From a virus: a DNA stretch of 35,797 nucleotides. Positions 15,401-23,655 of the stretch are shown here, piece by piece. The DNA lies in IMG/VR virus record IMGVR_UViG_3300032069_000029, positions 1 to 35,797 of that record. One strand, 5' to 3'. The notes beneath the pieces are model-generated. The model did no database searches. It saw nothing but the letters and a program-made list of their open reading frames with translations, and was not told where the DNA came from. Position numbers and translations under genes: made by a program. The number at the start of each line of letters is the position of its first letter. The stretch's first letter is position 1.

Positions 15401-18400
15401 GCTGAAATAGGAAGATTCGCACCTAAGCCCAATGGTGCTTTCCTTTCCAATGTGGATATTAATGAAAACATAATTGATTGGCTTGGTAGTGAAGAGAGGG
15501 CAATAGCTACGGGTAGAGGTAAGACACGTTTCTGGCAAACTGCCAGAGATAGGATGGCTGCTGATAAGACCTTCAAACCAGAACTTGACATCAAAAAGTT
15601 AATTGAGGGTATGGATAGTTTTAAGGCTTCCGCAGCAGCGGGGGTGACATTCAAAGAAGTTGTTGGTGGCAAGACAAGGCTGGAGGCTATGCAAGAAACC
15701 CATCCCAAACTTTACGATAAGATGATGGGATTAAGGAAAGAACTGCAATCCTTACAGGGTAGTTTAGCCAGACTTGAAACTAAACTTTCCGATAGGGTGA
15801 ATGAATTTTTGGCATCATCTGTTGAGGATATAGACATTTTAACCCTTCAGGATAATTTAGATGTCAAATTAGAGCGTGGTAAAAGAGTTGGATTAAATAT
15901 TGAGACGATTCAAGAGCAGATTGATAAAGTAAGAGCGGAATTAAAAGAACTCCGCCCAGCTTGGAAAGTCGCCAATCTTAAACCCTATGTTTTCGTTCAG
16001 CAAGGGCTTTACCAGTACTTCAAATCAGACCAGGCTAAATATATCATACAATCTCGCAAGACGACCAATAATCCCGCTTTGACATTCATAGAGCGGTGGC
16101 GAGGGCAAGCCTTTTCTGGAGATTTCTCGCCTTTTGCCGTTCAGGGTTCGATTGGTGTTTTAGCTGACCCAATAGGCAGTTTAGAGGCTACTGCCAGGGG
16201 GGTTAAAACAGCCTTTGAGAAGAGGGATTTCTTACACTCTATCACAGTTGATGGGCTTATAGATGATATGAATTCTGATATTGGAGGATGGGCTGAATTC
16301 GCCTCTCTGATGGGACGTCAATTAACGGGTGTCCCTCGTGAATATTCTGCTGGTTTTCTTAGTTCAATCCCAGGCTTCGATAAATTCACTGAGACAACCT
16401 ATATCACCGTTACCAGAGGCACAAAAAACCTTTATGATAGGACATGGCAAGGTCTTGTTAAAAGTGGCGTTCCTACCTTAGAGGCAAAGGTGGCTGCGAT
16501 TGAGGCTGCTCAAAAGGTATATCCTTTAGTTAATCCTGCAAAGTTAGGGCAATCACAAGCCAGAGCTGCTGTTTTAAGAGCTATGCCAACTTCCTACTCA
16601 TTTATCCGGCAACCAGCCACTTTGATTGCTCAGGCTTCTATGGGCTTTGCTAAATTAGTCACGTTTCAAAAGCTAACACCACAAGAACGAATAGCAACCA
16701 GAACCATGGCAACGATGGCAGCCTCTGTTCTAATAACATCAGCGACCAGTGCTGCCATTTCGGCAAAAGCACGAGGTGAAAATGATGATGAGGTTTTACA
16801 AGCAATTCTGGATGCTATTAACCCTGACCCTTATAATGGCAAGTTCGCCAGTTTAATCTTCGGTGAGTTCCGTGTGCCCTTGGGAGGTCCCTATCGAGCT
16901 ATATTCAGGGCAATATACCCACAGGATGTGAAGGGTATTCCATTCCCAGTTCCATTTGCGGGGATACCTAATTTTGTTTTTAATCGTATTACACCTGCCG
17001 TCAAAACTCAGATAAGTTTGTTCCTCAATAAGGATTACTATAACAAACAAATACGTAAAGGGCAATTCCCTGAGAATATAATACGTGGTTTGCTTTATGA
17101 GATTGAAGGTGCATTACCGTTAAGTCTCAGTGAAATTATGGGCGGTATCCGTAGAGAGGAATTCCCCGAAGATATAGCTCAACAGGCTATTGCTCAGTTC
17201 GTTGGAGTGAATTTAATACAGTTAGATAATACATATTTCCATAAACTTATCAGAAATCTTGGGCTACCCACAGGAGAAACCCCGCCACTTTATTCTACAG
17301 AGAAACCAAAATTCACCACGAAGGATTTGTGGGGTGCGGTTGTTAGCGCCCTTTCAGATGAAACTTTAGATGAAGTTAACAAAAGAAAGGGATACCCCAA
17401 AGCAATACCGATAATAATCGGGGCAAGAGACTTAAAGCGAGATGTAGTTGATAAACTCATAAATAGTAAGCTCATTTCTCTAAATACCGATTATGCTAAA
17501 GGTGATACATATAAGGAACTCTATGACCAATGGCAGAAAAGACAAGCATTGGTAAATGAAGGTGGCGATGCTACATGGACTACTCAGATATTAGTGGGGG
17601 GCAAATACAAAGAGAAAACCTATAAGGGCGAAGAGGCTCTCAAGGCTTTTGATAAAGAATATCCGCAAGCGGAATCGGGCAATATGTCCCAAACACAATA
17701 TGTAACCTTAACCGAGTATTTTGGAATCCCAGAAAAGGATAGGGACCAATGGTTAAAAGATAATCCTGATAAGGCTAAGCTAATTAACTTTAATCCTAGA
17801 GAGGATTGGCTCAAATCCCACCCCAAAGAAAATGCCTTACTAGCAGTTTTCGGCCAAGCAAAGATACTGTCTATGGAAGCATATAATGAGACTCAAAGAT
17901 TAATGAAAGACTTCGATTTCCCTGATAGTGCTGCACCTGAGCACACCTTGCCACCCAAAACTTCAATCGAGACGCATTTTAAGTACGAGGACTTTGTTGC
18001 AAATAATCAAGAGAGAAGTTGGGAAGCTCAGTTGCTTTTGCTCCAGGATGCCAAGGCTGCTGAGGAGGCGGGAGTAGAATCTTATGCCCACTGGAGAGGG
18101 CTAACATTACCAGATACCAATATAAAAGCACTTGAAATATTAGTTAAATCGAGAGATAAATATACATCGTATGATGAGGAGATACCTAAAAAATATACCG
18201 ACATGTCGGATTATGAGGTAAATAAGATGCCACCCCCCAAGGGCGTTAATGCCGACTGGTGGGCAAGACAAGATGTCAAAACAAAGCGTGATAGGTTGAT
18301 AGCTGAGGAAAGGGAGAATATGCTTGCCAAGGACGAGGCCTTTCGTGATGATAGAAATAGAGTAGAGGCTTACCAAAAGGACTTCCCCGATGACCAAATA

Positions 18401-19249
18401 GAAAATTATGTAAATTACTATAAGGTAGAAGACAAGGGTTTCCGCCGAAAACGCATGTTAGTTGAGAATCCTGAATTTGCCAAGTTAATGCACGAAATTG
18501 TTGGTATAGATATTCCTAAACCAGAGGACGTGCCACCCGTTCAATACGATGACATCTACGACGCATTCAAAGGAGAGTTTGACAAGTTGGAGGGGTTAGG
18601 TGATTTCAAATCAGAGCACTATATTGAAAATACTGATGACCGAGATATAGCTAGATACAATATGAGATATAGTGAAGGTGGCGTTCCTACTGAGTTTGGA
18701 AAGGCGGAAAAACGTAGAGATGCTTACAAACTTAACTTCCCAACATCACAAATAGAATCTTATGTTTATTGGTTTACATCACCTGACGTTCATAAAGATA
18801 CCTGCTTTGATTCCTGGTGGAAAGAACATCCTGATGAGACCTTTTATGAAGAGGATTGGTGGCTACAAGAGCATCCTGAATTTGAGCAAACCATGGTAGA
18901 TTTGTACAAGAAGACTGATGGCGAGGAAGGTTGGAAGGAATTAAGAGACTATAGCAAGACACCCACTAAAGAAGTGCACATGAAATACAGATATTGGTTG
19001 ACTTTACTAGATGAAAAGGGTAATCCTGACAGGGTTGCAAGAAGAGCCCTTGAAGCTGCCAATCCTGACCTTGATATGTGGCTACATATAACAAAAGGCA
19101 CAAAGTTAGAGACAGAACAGAAGAAAAAACCGCCAACTAGGTCTGAGAAGGAAGCCTCAGCCGCAAAGGCAAAGGAAGAGAGTGCTGCTAGATTGTCGGA
19201 AGCCAAAAGGGAATTAGAAAAGATACAGCAAGAATTGAGGGGTAAATAA
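12488..19249 (+). CDS. Giant 2253-residue virion-module protein (large polyvalent/ejection-type)
   Basis: It fills 19% of the window. In order: an N-terminal region with FDTDTGRWIKGGKAW (about 20-34); hydrophobic segments near residues 362-385, 416-440 and 517-532; a tandem repeat near 629-767, whose units end in VPPEVLAEYPDLAKQFPKA (a motif frequent in phage polyvalent proteins); a Pro-rich linker near 780-815; a long helical middle with coiled coil (about 1075-1160); a hydrophobic stretch near 1405-1430 followed by FRVPLGGPYRAIFRAIYP; then a charged C-terminal third with recurrent W(L)-x3-(H/N)P motifs (DWLKSHPKE, WWLQEHPEFE); and a C-terminal coiled coil. Position between portal and scaffold suggests a packaged protein that is injected or lines the ejection path. 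No catalytic motif is visible. It is uninterrupted and follows the 12136-12483 gene by 4 bp. Confidence 0.75.
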   Translation: MALTKGLIPYPSSRQLQQAGFYFDTDTGRWIKGGKAWAGEPVETYGQAATEAEYLERTEALKKEFGETLYPSKPIEVSQTIAEQLQPPATKFTVYSSDEAKEKGWNIPDDWMIKVYPSKEKESPQISLIAPDKIEVGPHNIPTLASTGEWLSPTQAEAIRAKNKEIEAENKEIEDAFKTTFPNLSIDEVRNYANTNLEGFLKEIREIGKTPKTVLLLKRMFNDPPITEEQINTIFGTPTAIPEESKIKDIWDTFRVAATNIAYQTKQYFVGTLPNLLFPDAKVGQSEVKGMSDKEVAVVNEQSKGLRDLFRATYAQNKEEHEDWLKKHPELEARPEWQDNIIDTIKNRPEVARDWGYWANQLASGAPGTLAVLAGIVGSIFSGNPAPLIASIVLLTPSEIEEDKNLMLEHGATEDQAAILGTAVGVVSNAIMFLPFGKVLTGLKPEAAALLKRTVTGEVANLTAKSVAKQGLRQLGESEAMFLAFGVAQQGIQNAAIKLVDKKQDIFAGMTDAAISSLFQGLPLSVFGAVGKMIRVSKENAALVPDAQKQSEGWIRDPSTRDWLKPEAPEVAKESLKPEVGKELPEAKTPPVEARSFWSAWYNAYTGKAIPRGIPRLEAGEVAKPTAKVGMPEITKEPWQMTRAEAEANYAKFFVGKDIIDHKIRVARALREGKPVPPEVLAEYPDLAKQFPKAQAGMPEITKEPWQMTGKQWVGTKFDEYPFVKEGSLIRHKKLVKQALSEGKPVPPEVLAEYPDLAKQFPKAEAGMPEKGKEIFPGIMATEEVPPSPPEVGGTVPPTPPKQPPQTVEIPPPSASPAARTRIVAQSNEVVRQSLPGAVNKLLQKIPGIKNIMQWERPALRAFAEGNPHLVAAQVAEEAARSDVAARQVATRLPLFKQLHDVFGEEALRGEKTKIQFLGTQEQAKSPLTGTLLDIAQNPELYKLTKRQLTMLEAINTHNDASLDYVVNNYGAEIGRFAPKPNGAFLSNVDINENIIDWLGSEERAIATGRGKTRFWQTARDRMAADKTFKPELDIKKLIEGMDSFKASAAAGVTFKEVVGGKTRLEAMQETHPKLYDKMMGLRKELQSLQGSLARLETKLSDRVNEFLASSVEDIDILTLQDNLDVKLERGKRVGLNIETIQEQIDKVRAELKELRPAWKVANLKPYVFVQQGLYQYFKSDQAKYIIQSRKTTNNPALTFIERWRGQAFSGDFSPFAVQGSIGVLADPIGSLEATARGVKTAFEKRDFLHSITVDGLIDDMNSDIGGWAEFASLMGRQLTGVPREYSAGFLSSIPGFDKFTETTYITVTRGTKNLYDRTWQGLVKSGVPTLEAKVAAIEAAQKVYPLVNPAKLGQSQARAAVLRAMPTSYSFIRQPATLIAQASMGFAKLVTFQKLTPQERIATRTMATMAASVLITSATSAAISAKARGENDDEVLQAILDAINPDPYNGKFASLIFGEFRVPLGGPYRAIFRAIYPQDVKGIPFPVPFAGIPNFVFNRITPAVKTQISLFLNKDYYNKQIRKGQFPENIIRGLLYEIEGALPLSLSEIMGGIRREEFPEDIAQQAIAQFVGVNLIQLDNTYFHKLIRNLGLPTGETPPLYSTEKPKFTTKDLWGAVVSALSDETLDEVNKRKGYPKAIPIIIGARDLKRDVVDKLINSKLISLNTDYAKGDTYKELYDQWQKRQALVNEGGDATWTTQILVGGKYKEKTYKGEEALKAFDKEYPQAESGNMSQTQYVTLTEYFGIPEKDRDQWLKDNPDKAKLINFNPREDWLKSHPKENALLAVFGQAKILSMEAYNETQRLMKDFDFPDSAAPEHTLPPKTSIETHFKYEDFVANNQERSWEAQLLLLQDAKAAEEAGVESYAHWRGLTLPDTNIKALEILVKSRDKYTSYDEEIPKKYTDMSDYEVNKMPPPKGVNADWWARQDVKTKRDRLIAEERENMLAKDEAFRDDRNRVEAYQKDFPDDQIENYVNYYKVEDKGFRRKRMLVENPEFAKLMHEIVGIDIPKPEDVPPVQYDDIYDAFKGEFDKLEGLGDFKSEHYIENTDDRDIARYNMRYSEGGVPTEFGKAEKRRDAYKLNFPTSQIESYVYWFTSPDVHKDTCFDSWWKEHPDETFYEEDWWLQEHPEFEQTMVDLYKKTDGEEGWKELRDYSKTPTKEVHMKYRYWLTLLDEKGNPDRVARRALEAANPDLDMWLHITKGTKLETEQKKKPPTRSEKEASAAKAKEESAARLSEAKRELEKIQQELRGK
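14374..14788 (+). repeat. Two-copy in-frame tandem repeat inside the giant protein gene
   Basis: Units begin at about 14374 and 14575 with a shared stretch encoding GMPEITKEPWQMT. Each ends with a near-identical stretch encoding GKPVPPEVLAEYPDLAKQFP (about 14503-14562 and 14716-14775). The parts between have diverged and differ in length (units about 200 and 213 bp), showing duplication followed by drift. Confidence 0.75.
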
Positions 19250-19264
19250 AAAATAAATTTGTTC

Positions 19265-19293
19265 TTGACAATGTTTAGTGCATAATGTAAAAA
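19265..19293 (+). promoter_or_regulatory. Possible internal promoter before scaffold and capsid genes
   Basis: A perfect -35 TTGACA at 19265-19270 is followed after 17 bp by the weak -10 TAAAAA (19288-19293). It sits in the only gap between the giant gene and the scaffold gene. A separate promoter would let the capsid be made in excess over the giant protein. The weak -10 keeps this tentative. Confidence 0.4.
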
Positions 19294-19322
19294 TGAAGTT
19301 GTTAAAAGGAGGCTTTGCAATT

Positions 19323-20024
19323 ATGGATGAAACCAATAAAGTCACACAGGACTCTCTTCAGGCAACTGGACAGACTTCTGGTGACAACAAGGGGAGTACT
19401 TCAAAAAAGCAACCCCAAACTTACACGGAAGAGGAGGTAACGAAGCGGATCAGCGATGAACTGGCAAAGGTAGGCAGGGATGCCAAGTCTCTTGATGTAG
19501 AGAGAGTACACCTTAAAAAGTTGGCAGAATCCCTGGAAACCGAAAGGGCGAAGATTGCTAAGTGGCAAGAGGAGCAAGAGGAAGAGGAACTAAGGGCTGC
19601 GCAAGATAGCCCAGAAGCCCTCACTCTACTCCAAAGAAAGCAGGCACTTCGCAAGAAGGAAGCCGAGTTTGCCGAAAGGCAGGCAGCCTTTGACACAGCA
19701 AAGGTGGAGCATGAGGCAGAACTCCAAGAGGCTAGGGATGTAAAGAGAGAAGTCACCATCTGGCAAATAGCTGGTGATGACATCGACCCGGCAAAGCTCA
19801 AGGATGCGTGTGACAAACTTAATGCGCAGACCGAAGAGCAAATCAAAGCCATTGCTGATACTCTCCGACCTGAGAAAAGGGAGGATGAAAAACCTTTATC
19901 TCGGCTAGGTGTAAAAGCTCCGTTTTCCTTAAAAGCCGATTCTGGTGTGACTTCGGGGGTAGTGCCCGGTGATAGCCCTAGAGACAAAGTGATAAGGGGG
20001 CTAGAAAAGTTAAGAAAACAATAA
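19323..20024 (+). CDS. Capsid scaffolding protein
   Basis: A 233-residue, highly charged protein. I chose the ATG at 19323, preceded by AAAAGGAGGCTTTGCAATT; an in-frame extension to 19278 lacks a ribosome binding site. Residues about 50-165 form a long coiled coil (Glu/Lys/Ala/Gln heptads), with a Ser/Gly-rich linker near 205-220 and a short basic C-terminal helix (KVIRGLEKLRKQ) that in this class binds the coat protein. It lies 11 bp upstream of the major capsid gene, the classic order. Confidence 0.85.
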   Translation: MDETNKVTQDSLQATGQTSGDNKGSTSKKQPQTYTEEEVTKRISDELAKVGRDAKSLDVERVHLKKLAESLETERAKIAKWQEEQEEEELRAAQDSPEALTLLQRKQALRKKEAEFAERQAAFDTAKVEHEAELQEARDVKREVTIWQIAGDDIDPAKLKDACDKLNAQTEEQIKAIADTLRPEKREDEKPLSRLGVKAPFSLKADSGVTSGVVPGDSPRDKVIRGLEKLRKQ

Positions 20025-20035
20025 GGAGGTAAAAG

Positions 20036-21022
20036 ATGGAAAATCTTACACAATACCGTTATCTCGATAAAGACGAGCTACTGCAGGGTGTCTGCCAGTG
20101 GATAGTCAATGAAAGTCCACTGTTGCAGTATTTACCCTTTAAGGAAATCAAGGGCAATGCCTACAAGTATAATGTAGACTTGACCTTACCTGAACCCAAC
20201 TGGATGGACTTCGACCAGCAAGTAGTGACGACTGCTGGCACGATAGCCCAGAGGACAACCAACATCTATATGCTTTTGCAGGATAGCAACACTCCAAAGG
20301 CATCCATCGACACGAATGCTACTCAGGACCCAGAAACTGTTGACATTGAGCAGGCATCAAGGGCGATGGCACATGCTTTTGAGCAATGCTTTATCCGGGG
20401 GCAGACTTCAACACTCAGCACTACCAAGCAGTTCAAGGGCTTGATGAGGATGCTGGCAGAATTAGAGACGGAGTCCACGACCGACCTTGACGGCTTAAAT
20501 AACAGCCAAGTTATTGTCAATAGTGCAACTTCGGCAGTTCTGACTATGGCTAAGGTCGACGAGCTTCTTGATGCCGTAAAGCCCGGTAAGCCAGATATGC
20601 TACTGATGTCTCGTAGAATCCACCGCAAACTTACTGCCCTACAAAGGGCAAGTGGTTCGGGCGTTACCATGAGTGACCCCAATACGTTTGGTTTGAGGCT
20701 TCTGACTTATGATGGCATACCAATGCTCCGCTCTGACTATATGCCGGACAACCTACCAGATGGGTCATCTAGCGTTCTGACTATTGCAACATGGAACCCT
20801 GCTACGGCGTGGGCAGATGGCTACAATAACAGTGCAATCTTCGCCATACAATTCGGTGAGGATAAGGTTTCTGGTTTGCAGTCTGGCGCTATAACGCATG
20901 AGCGTGAGGACTTTGTTGAAGACTACCATGCAATCAAGAACAGGTTTGTATGGTTGTGTGGCGCTGCTACTTTCAAAAAGTACAGCCTTGCTGCACTAAT
21001 CAACATCGATACGTCAGCCTAA
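20036..21022 (+). CDS. Major capsid protein, HK97-fold type
   Basis: A 328-residue protein with an AATAAGGAGGTAAAAG leader. The start region with SPLLQYLPFKEIKGNAYKYN (about 27-46), a central PDMLLMSRRIHRKLTALQ helix (about 184-201), the following GLRLLTYDGIPML strand and a C-terminal FVWLCGAATFKKYSLAAL are typical of HK97-fold coats without a separate maturation protease. Its place after the scaffold and the strong ribosome binding site fit an abundant coat protein. Confidence 0.88.
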   Translation: MENLTQYRYLDKDELLQGVCQWIVNESPLLQYLPFKEIKGNAYKYNVDLTLPEPNWMDFDQQVVTTAGTIAQRTTNIYMLLQDSNTPKASIDTNATQDPETVDIEQASRAMAHAFEQCFIRGQTSTLSTTKQFKGLMRMLAELETESTTDLDGLNNSQVIVNSATSAVLTMAKVDELLDAVKPGKPDMLLMSRRIHRKLTALQRASGSGVTMSDPNTFGLRLLTYDGIPMLRSDYMPDNLPDGSSSVLTIATWNPATAWADGYNNSAIFAIQFGEDKVSGLQSGAITHEREDFVEDYHAIKNRFVWLCGAATFKKYSLAALINIDTSA

Positions 21023-21053
21023 ACGAAATAGGAGAAAAGGAGGTAAAAATAAT

Positions 21054-21473
21054 ATGGGATATGGCTCTGGAATTACCAGTGATGTACGCAAGGGTACGCT
21101 CAAGATAGCTTGTGCTGCTGGCTCCTTTAATTCTGCTGGCATCGCAGGTAGTGTTGAAAATCCGATGGCTGAAGAAATCCTAATCGACCGCATAGTGGTG
21201 GAAATTAAAACGGCGGCTGAGGCTGCTTCCGTTTTGATGGTTGGTGTAGGCGATAATGCTGCTGACAACGTGGAGAACGCTGCTTGTGATTTTATGGCTA
21301 TCAACGCCCTGAATGTCGGTGTCTATACAGGCATCAAGGCAGGTATCAACGCTAATTGTCGAGTTGCGAAAAAGGGTGCTGCTGCCAATGCTTTTATTCT
21401 GGTTGGTGCGGATGTTCCAGCCAATGCGGATAGCCTTGTGGCAGATGTTTATGTGGATTATATAATCCCATAA
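21054..21473 (+). CDS. Putative head decoration protein
   Basis: A 139-residue Ala/Val/Gly-rich, probably all-beta protein immediately after the major capsid gene, with its own AAAGGAGGTAAAAAT leader. It has alternating hydrophobic strands (IDRIVVEIKTA, SVLMVGVG, FILVGADVPA, LVADVYVDYII) and few charged residues. Position, size and composition suit a capsid-decorating or cement protein. No named family recognised. Confidence 0.6.
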   Translation: MGYGSGITSDVRKGTLKIACAAGSFNSAGIAGSVENPMAEEILIDRIVVEIKTAAEAASVLMVGVGDNAADNVENAACDFMAINALNVGVYTGIKAGINANCRVAKKGAAANAFILVGADVPANADSLVADVYVDYIIP

Positions 21474-21496
21474 ACTGAAAAGGTAAGTAGGTTGCT

Positions 21497-22789
21497 ATGC
21501 TAGACTTCGTCTTGTATACTTCATCTTATGGAGCGGTAACTACACATACAATATCCTGCGTAGAGGAACTTCATAAGACTAATTACCGATTTGAGTGGCG
21601 TTTTCAGACAGGGGATGCCCTCGTTGCAAGGTCAAGAAGCATAGCAACCTACCTATTCTTGAAGGATAATAATGCTCCCCACATGATATTCTTGGATGGG
21701 GATATTACCTTCACCCCTCAAGATATTGAGAAGCTCTTATCAGCTCTTAATGGTGGGTATGATGTGGTTGGTGGTCTCTACCCAGTAAGAGGTGCGGGTT
21801 TCTTGGCTCAACGAGGTTGGAATGGCCAGATGCCGATTACTGGCAATCTTGAGGAAGTACAGTTTGTTTCTACGGGTTTCCTTGGCATAAGCCGAAAGAT
21901 ATTGGAAGCCATCGTCAAGGATATGCCTATTCTGAGCAAGGGTAATTGGTCCGAATGTTATCCAACCTTTGAGAACGGCAAATTTGAGTCCATCTATATC
22001 TCAGAGGATTGGGACTTCTGTAATAAGGTTAGACAGGTCGGCGGTAAGGTCTATGCGCACACTGGCATACAGTTGGGTCATTTGAAGGAATATATCTATA
22101 CTGCTCAGGAGGCTATTGAGAAAACCAGTTGGAAGCCAGAAAAACCAGAAATCTGGAATGACCTTTCGGAATATCTCGGCAAACCCGTTAGAGAACTCAT
22201 CCCCCAGGCGATAGCGACAAAGGAATTAGCAGAGCGGTGGAAGAAATGGAATAGCAACACTGAGGACTTTTATAAAGACACTGATAATGGACTCCTCTAT
22301 CTTTCAGACTTGGCTGGTTTTAACTCGGCATCTTATTATGCTGAACAACGGCTTGCTGGTATAAAGAATGCCGAGCACTTGAACATTCTTGACATTGGTT
22401 GCGGGATAGGAACTGCTCTGCTAGAGCTTTGCTGGCGGAATAGGAACTTAGTAGGTTATGACCTGAATGAGACCTTGCTTGAATTTGCAAACTATAGAAA
22501 GAATAAGGTCGGGGCAAGAAATGTCAACTTTACCAGTCGATTCCCAGATAGGTTGGATGACTTTGACCTTGTATTGGCTATAGATGTGTTAGAGCACGTA
22601 GAGGACTTGCGAGGTTTTCTCTTGAAGCTGGGGAATGGGATGAAAAAAGGCGCAAGATTTTATCATTACGATGCTTTTAGGGAGCGAGAAGTAAGCCCAA
22701 TGCACTTTGACCATAATGAGAATATAAACCAGTGGCTTGAAGATGCAGGACTTATTGTCTTTGACCCCCATTGGGCAATTCGGAAATAG
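21497..22789 (+). CDS. Glycosyltransferase (GT-A) fused to a class I methyltransferase
   Basis: A 430-residue two-domain protein. Residues 1 to about 230 are a GT-A-like glycosyltransferase: a Rossmann-like start, HMIFLDGDITF with metal/nucleotide-sugar DxD at D67-D69, GGLYPVR near 92-98 and a SEDWDFCNKVRQVGG acceptor-site segment near 174-188. Residues about 290-430 are a SAM-dependent methyltransferase: motif I LDIGCGIGTAL (about 298-308), acidic loop VGYDLNE (near 318-324), and DLVLAIDVLEHVED (motif IV region). Both halves look intact. Lying between head and tail genes, it may modify virion proteins or the host surface. The sugar and target are unknown. Confidence 0.8.
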   Translation: MLDFVLYTSSYGAVTTHTISCVEELHKTNYRFEWRFQTGDALVARSRSIATYLFLKDNNAPHMIFLDGDITFTPQDIEKLLSALNGGYDVVGGLYPVRGAGFLAQRGWNGQMPITGNLEEVQFVSTGFLGISRKILEAIVKDMPILSKGNWSECYPTFENGKFESIYISEDWDFCNKVRQVGGKVYAHTGIQLGHLKEYIYTAQEAIEKTSWKPEKPEIWNDLSEYLGKPVRELIPQAIATKELAERWKKWNSNTEDFYKDTDNGLLYLSDLAGFNSASYYAEQRLAGIKNAEHLNILDIGCGIGTALLELCWRNRNLVGYDLNETLLEFANYRKNKVGARNVNFTSRFPDRLDDFDLVLAIDVLEHVEDLRGFLLKLGNGMKKGARFYHYDAFREREVSPMHFDHNENINQWLEDAGLIVFDPHWAIRK

Positions 22790-22800
22790 GAGGTAAAAGT

Positions 22801-23040
22801 GTGAGCACTCTCATACCCGAATACAATTTAAGCGACTTCAAGAAGCTGAATGCTGGGCAAATACGCAGACTTAAATCCTGTGAATTGGTGGCAGACGGAG
22901 AGTATGTCTGCACGATTGTTTGCCCACAGAGCGATTACATCCGTGCTCAAACTGAGTACAAGGCTCAATTGAGTAACTCCATAGGTGGAGAGGACCTGAC
23001 TGATATTCTAAAGGAGGTAAACCATGCCAGCAGTAAGTAA
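22801..23040 (+). CDS. Small structural-operon protein of unknown function
   Basis: A 79-residue protein with GTG start at 22801, chosen because TAGGAGGTAAAAGT stands just upstream; an ATG at 22771 lies inside the previous gene without a leader. It has a helical N-terminus and a compact Cys-containing middle (SCELVADGEYVCTIVCPQSD). Its end contains the ribosome binding site and start of the next gene (17-bp overlap). No family recognised. Confidence 0.6.
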   Translation: MSTLIPEYNLSDFKKLNAGQIRRLKSCELVADGEYVCTIVCPQSDYIRAQTEYKAQLSNSIGGEDLTDILKEVNHASSK

Positions 23041-23188
23041 AAATCAAAAAACCCTAGCATGTATAGCTTTGTCGATTAAACGTGGTAAGACAAAAGCCTC
23101 TTATAGCAAGCAAGCTGCTAAGATGGCTGAGAGTATGAGCGAGGCAGAGCTAATAAAATACTGTGAATCTCCAATCAAGAAGGAATAA
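23024..23188 (+). CDS. DUF3008-like small phage protein
   Basis: The ATG at 23024 follows AAAGGAGGTAAACC. The 54-residue product begins MPAVSKNQKTLACIAL and has a basic centre and a MSEAEL helix near the end. This start and layout are typical of the short DUF3008-type proteins found near phage structural genes. Function unknown. Confidence 0.65.
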   Translation: MPAVSKNQKTLACIALSIKRGKTKASYSKQAAKMAESMSEAELIKYCESPIKKE

Positions 23189-23190
23189 CT

Positions 23191-23655
23191 ATGTCCAAAA
23201 AGAGACATCTTCTATCATACTTGGCAGGAGTTTTCGATGGTGAGGGTTGCATTGGTATAACCAAGAAACGTCCCCAGGAAAAGTCCAACCAAAAAAATTT
23301 TACGTATGTTCTCTATATGCAAGTCTCAATGACAGATGAGATAGTTCCACGCCTTTTTCATATGACTTTCGGTGGTAATTTTTTTCCTAGGAGATACCCC
23401 ATAGAAGCAAGGCGTAAAACAGCCTATATATGGATTGTAAGTGGCAGTAAATGCGTCCCAATCATAAAGGACTTGATGCCCTATATTCTCTTAAAGAAAC
23501 CGCAGTTTGAATTGGGTTTGCACTTTTCCACATTAGCGAAGCCCTTAGGTTTTTATAATAGGTTGACCGAGCAAGAACTAGCATTAAGGGAGGTAGACTA
23601 CATTTTAAGCCGAAACTTTAACCACCGAGGAGAATCATTGGAGGCTAAGAAATAA
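23191..23655 (+). CDS. Free-standing LAGLIDADG homing endonuclease
   Basis: A 154-residue protein with a single LAGLIDADG-type motif, YLAGVFDGEGCIGI (about residues 10-23). One motif means it should work as a homodimer that cuts a long site and drives its own gene into uninterrupted relatives. An AAGAAGGAATAACT leader precedes it, 2 bp after the DUF3008-like gene. Its last codons supply the ribosome binding site (TTGGAGG) for the next gene, so it is neatly spliced into the operon. Endonuclease status is likely; the target is unknown. Confidence 0.85.
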   Translation: MSKKRHLLSYLAGVFDGEGCIGITKKRPQEKSNQKNFTYVLYMQVSMTDEIVPRLFHMTFGGNFFPRRYPIEARRKTAYIWIVSGSKCVPIIKDLMPYILLKKPQFELGLHFSTLAKPLGFYNRLTEQELALREVDYILSRNFNHRGESLEAKK

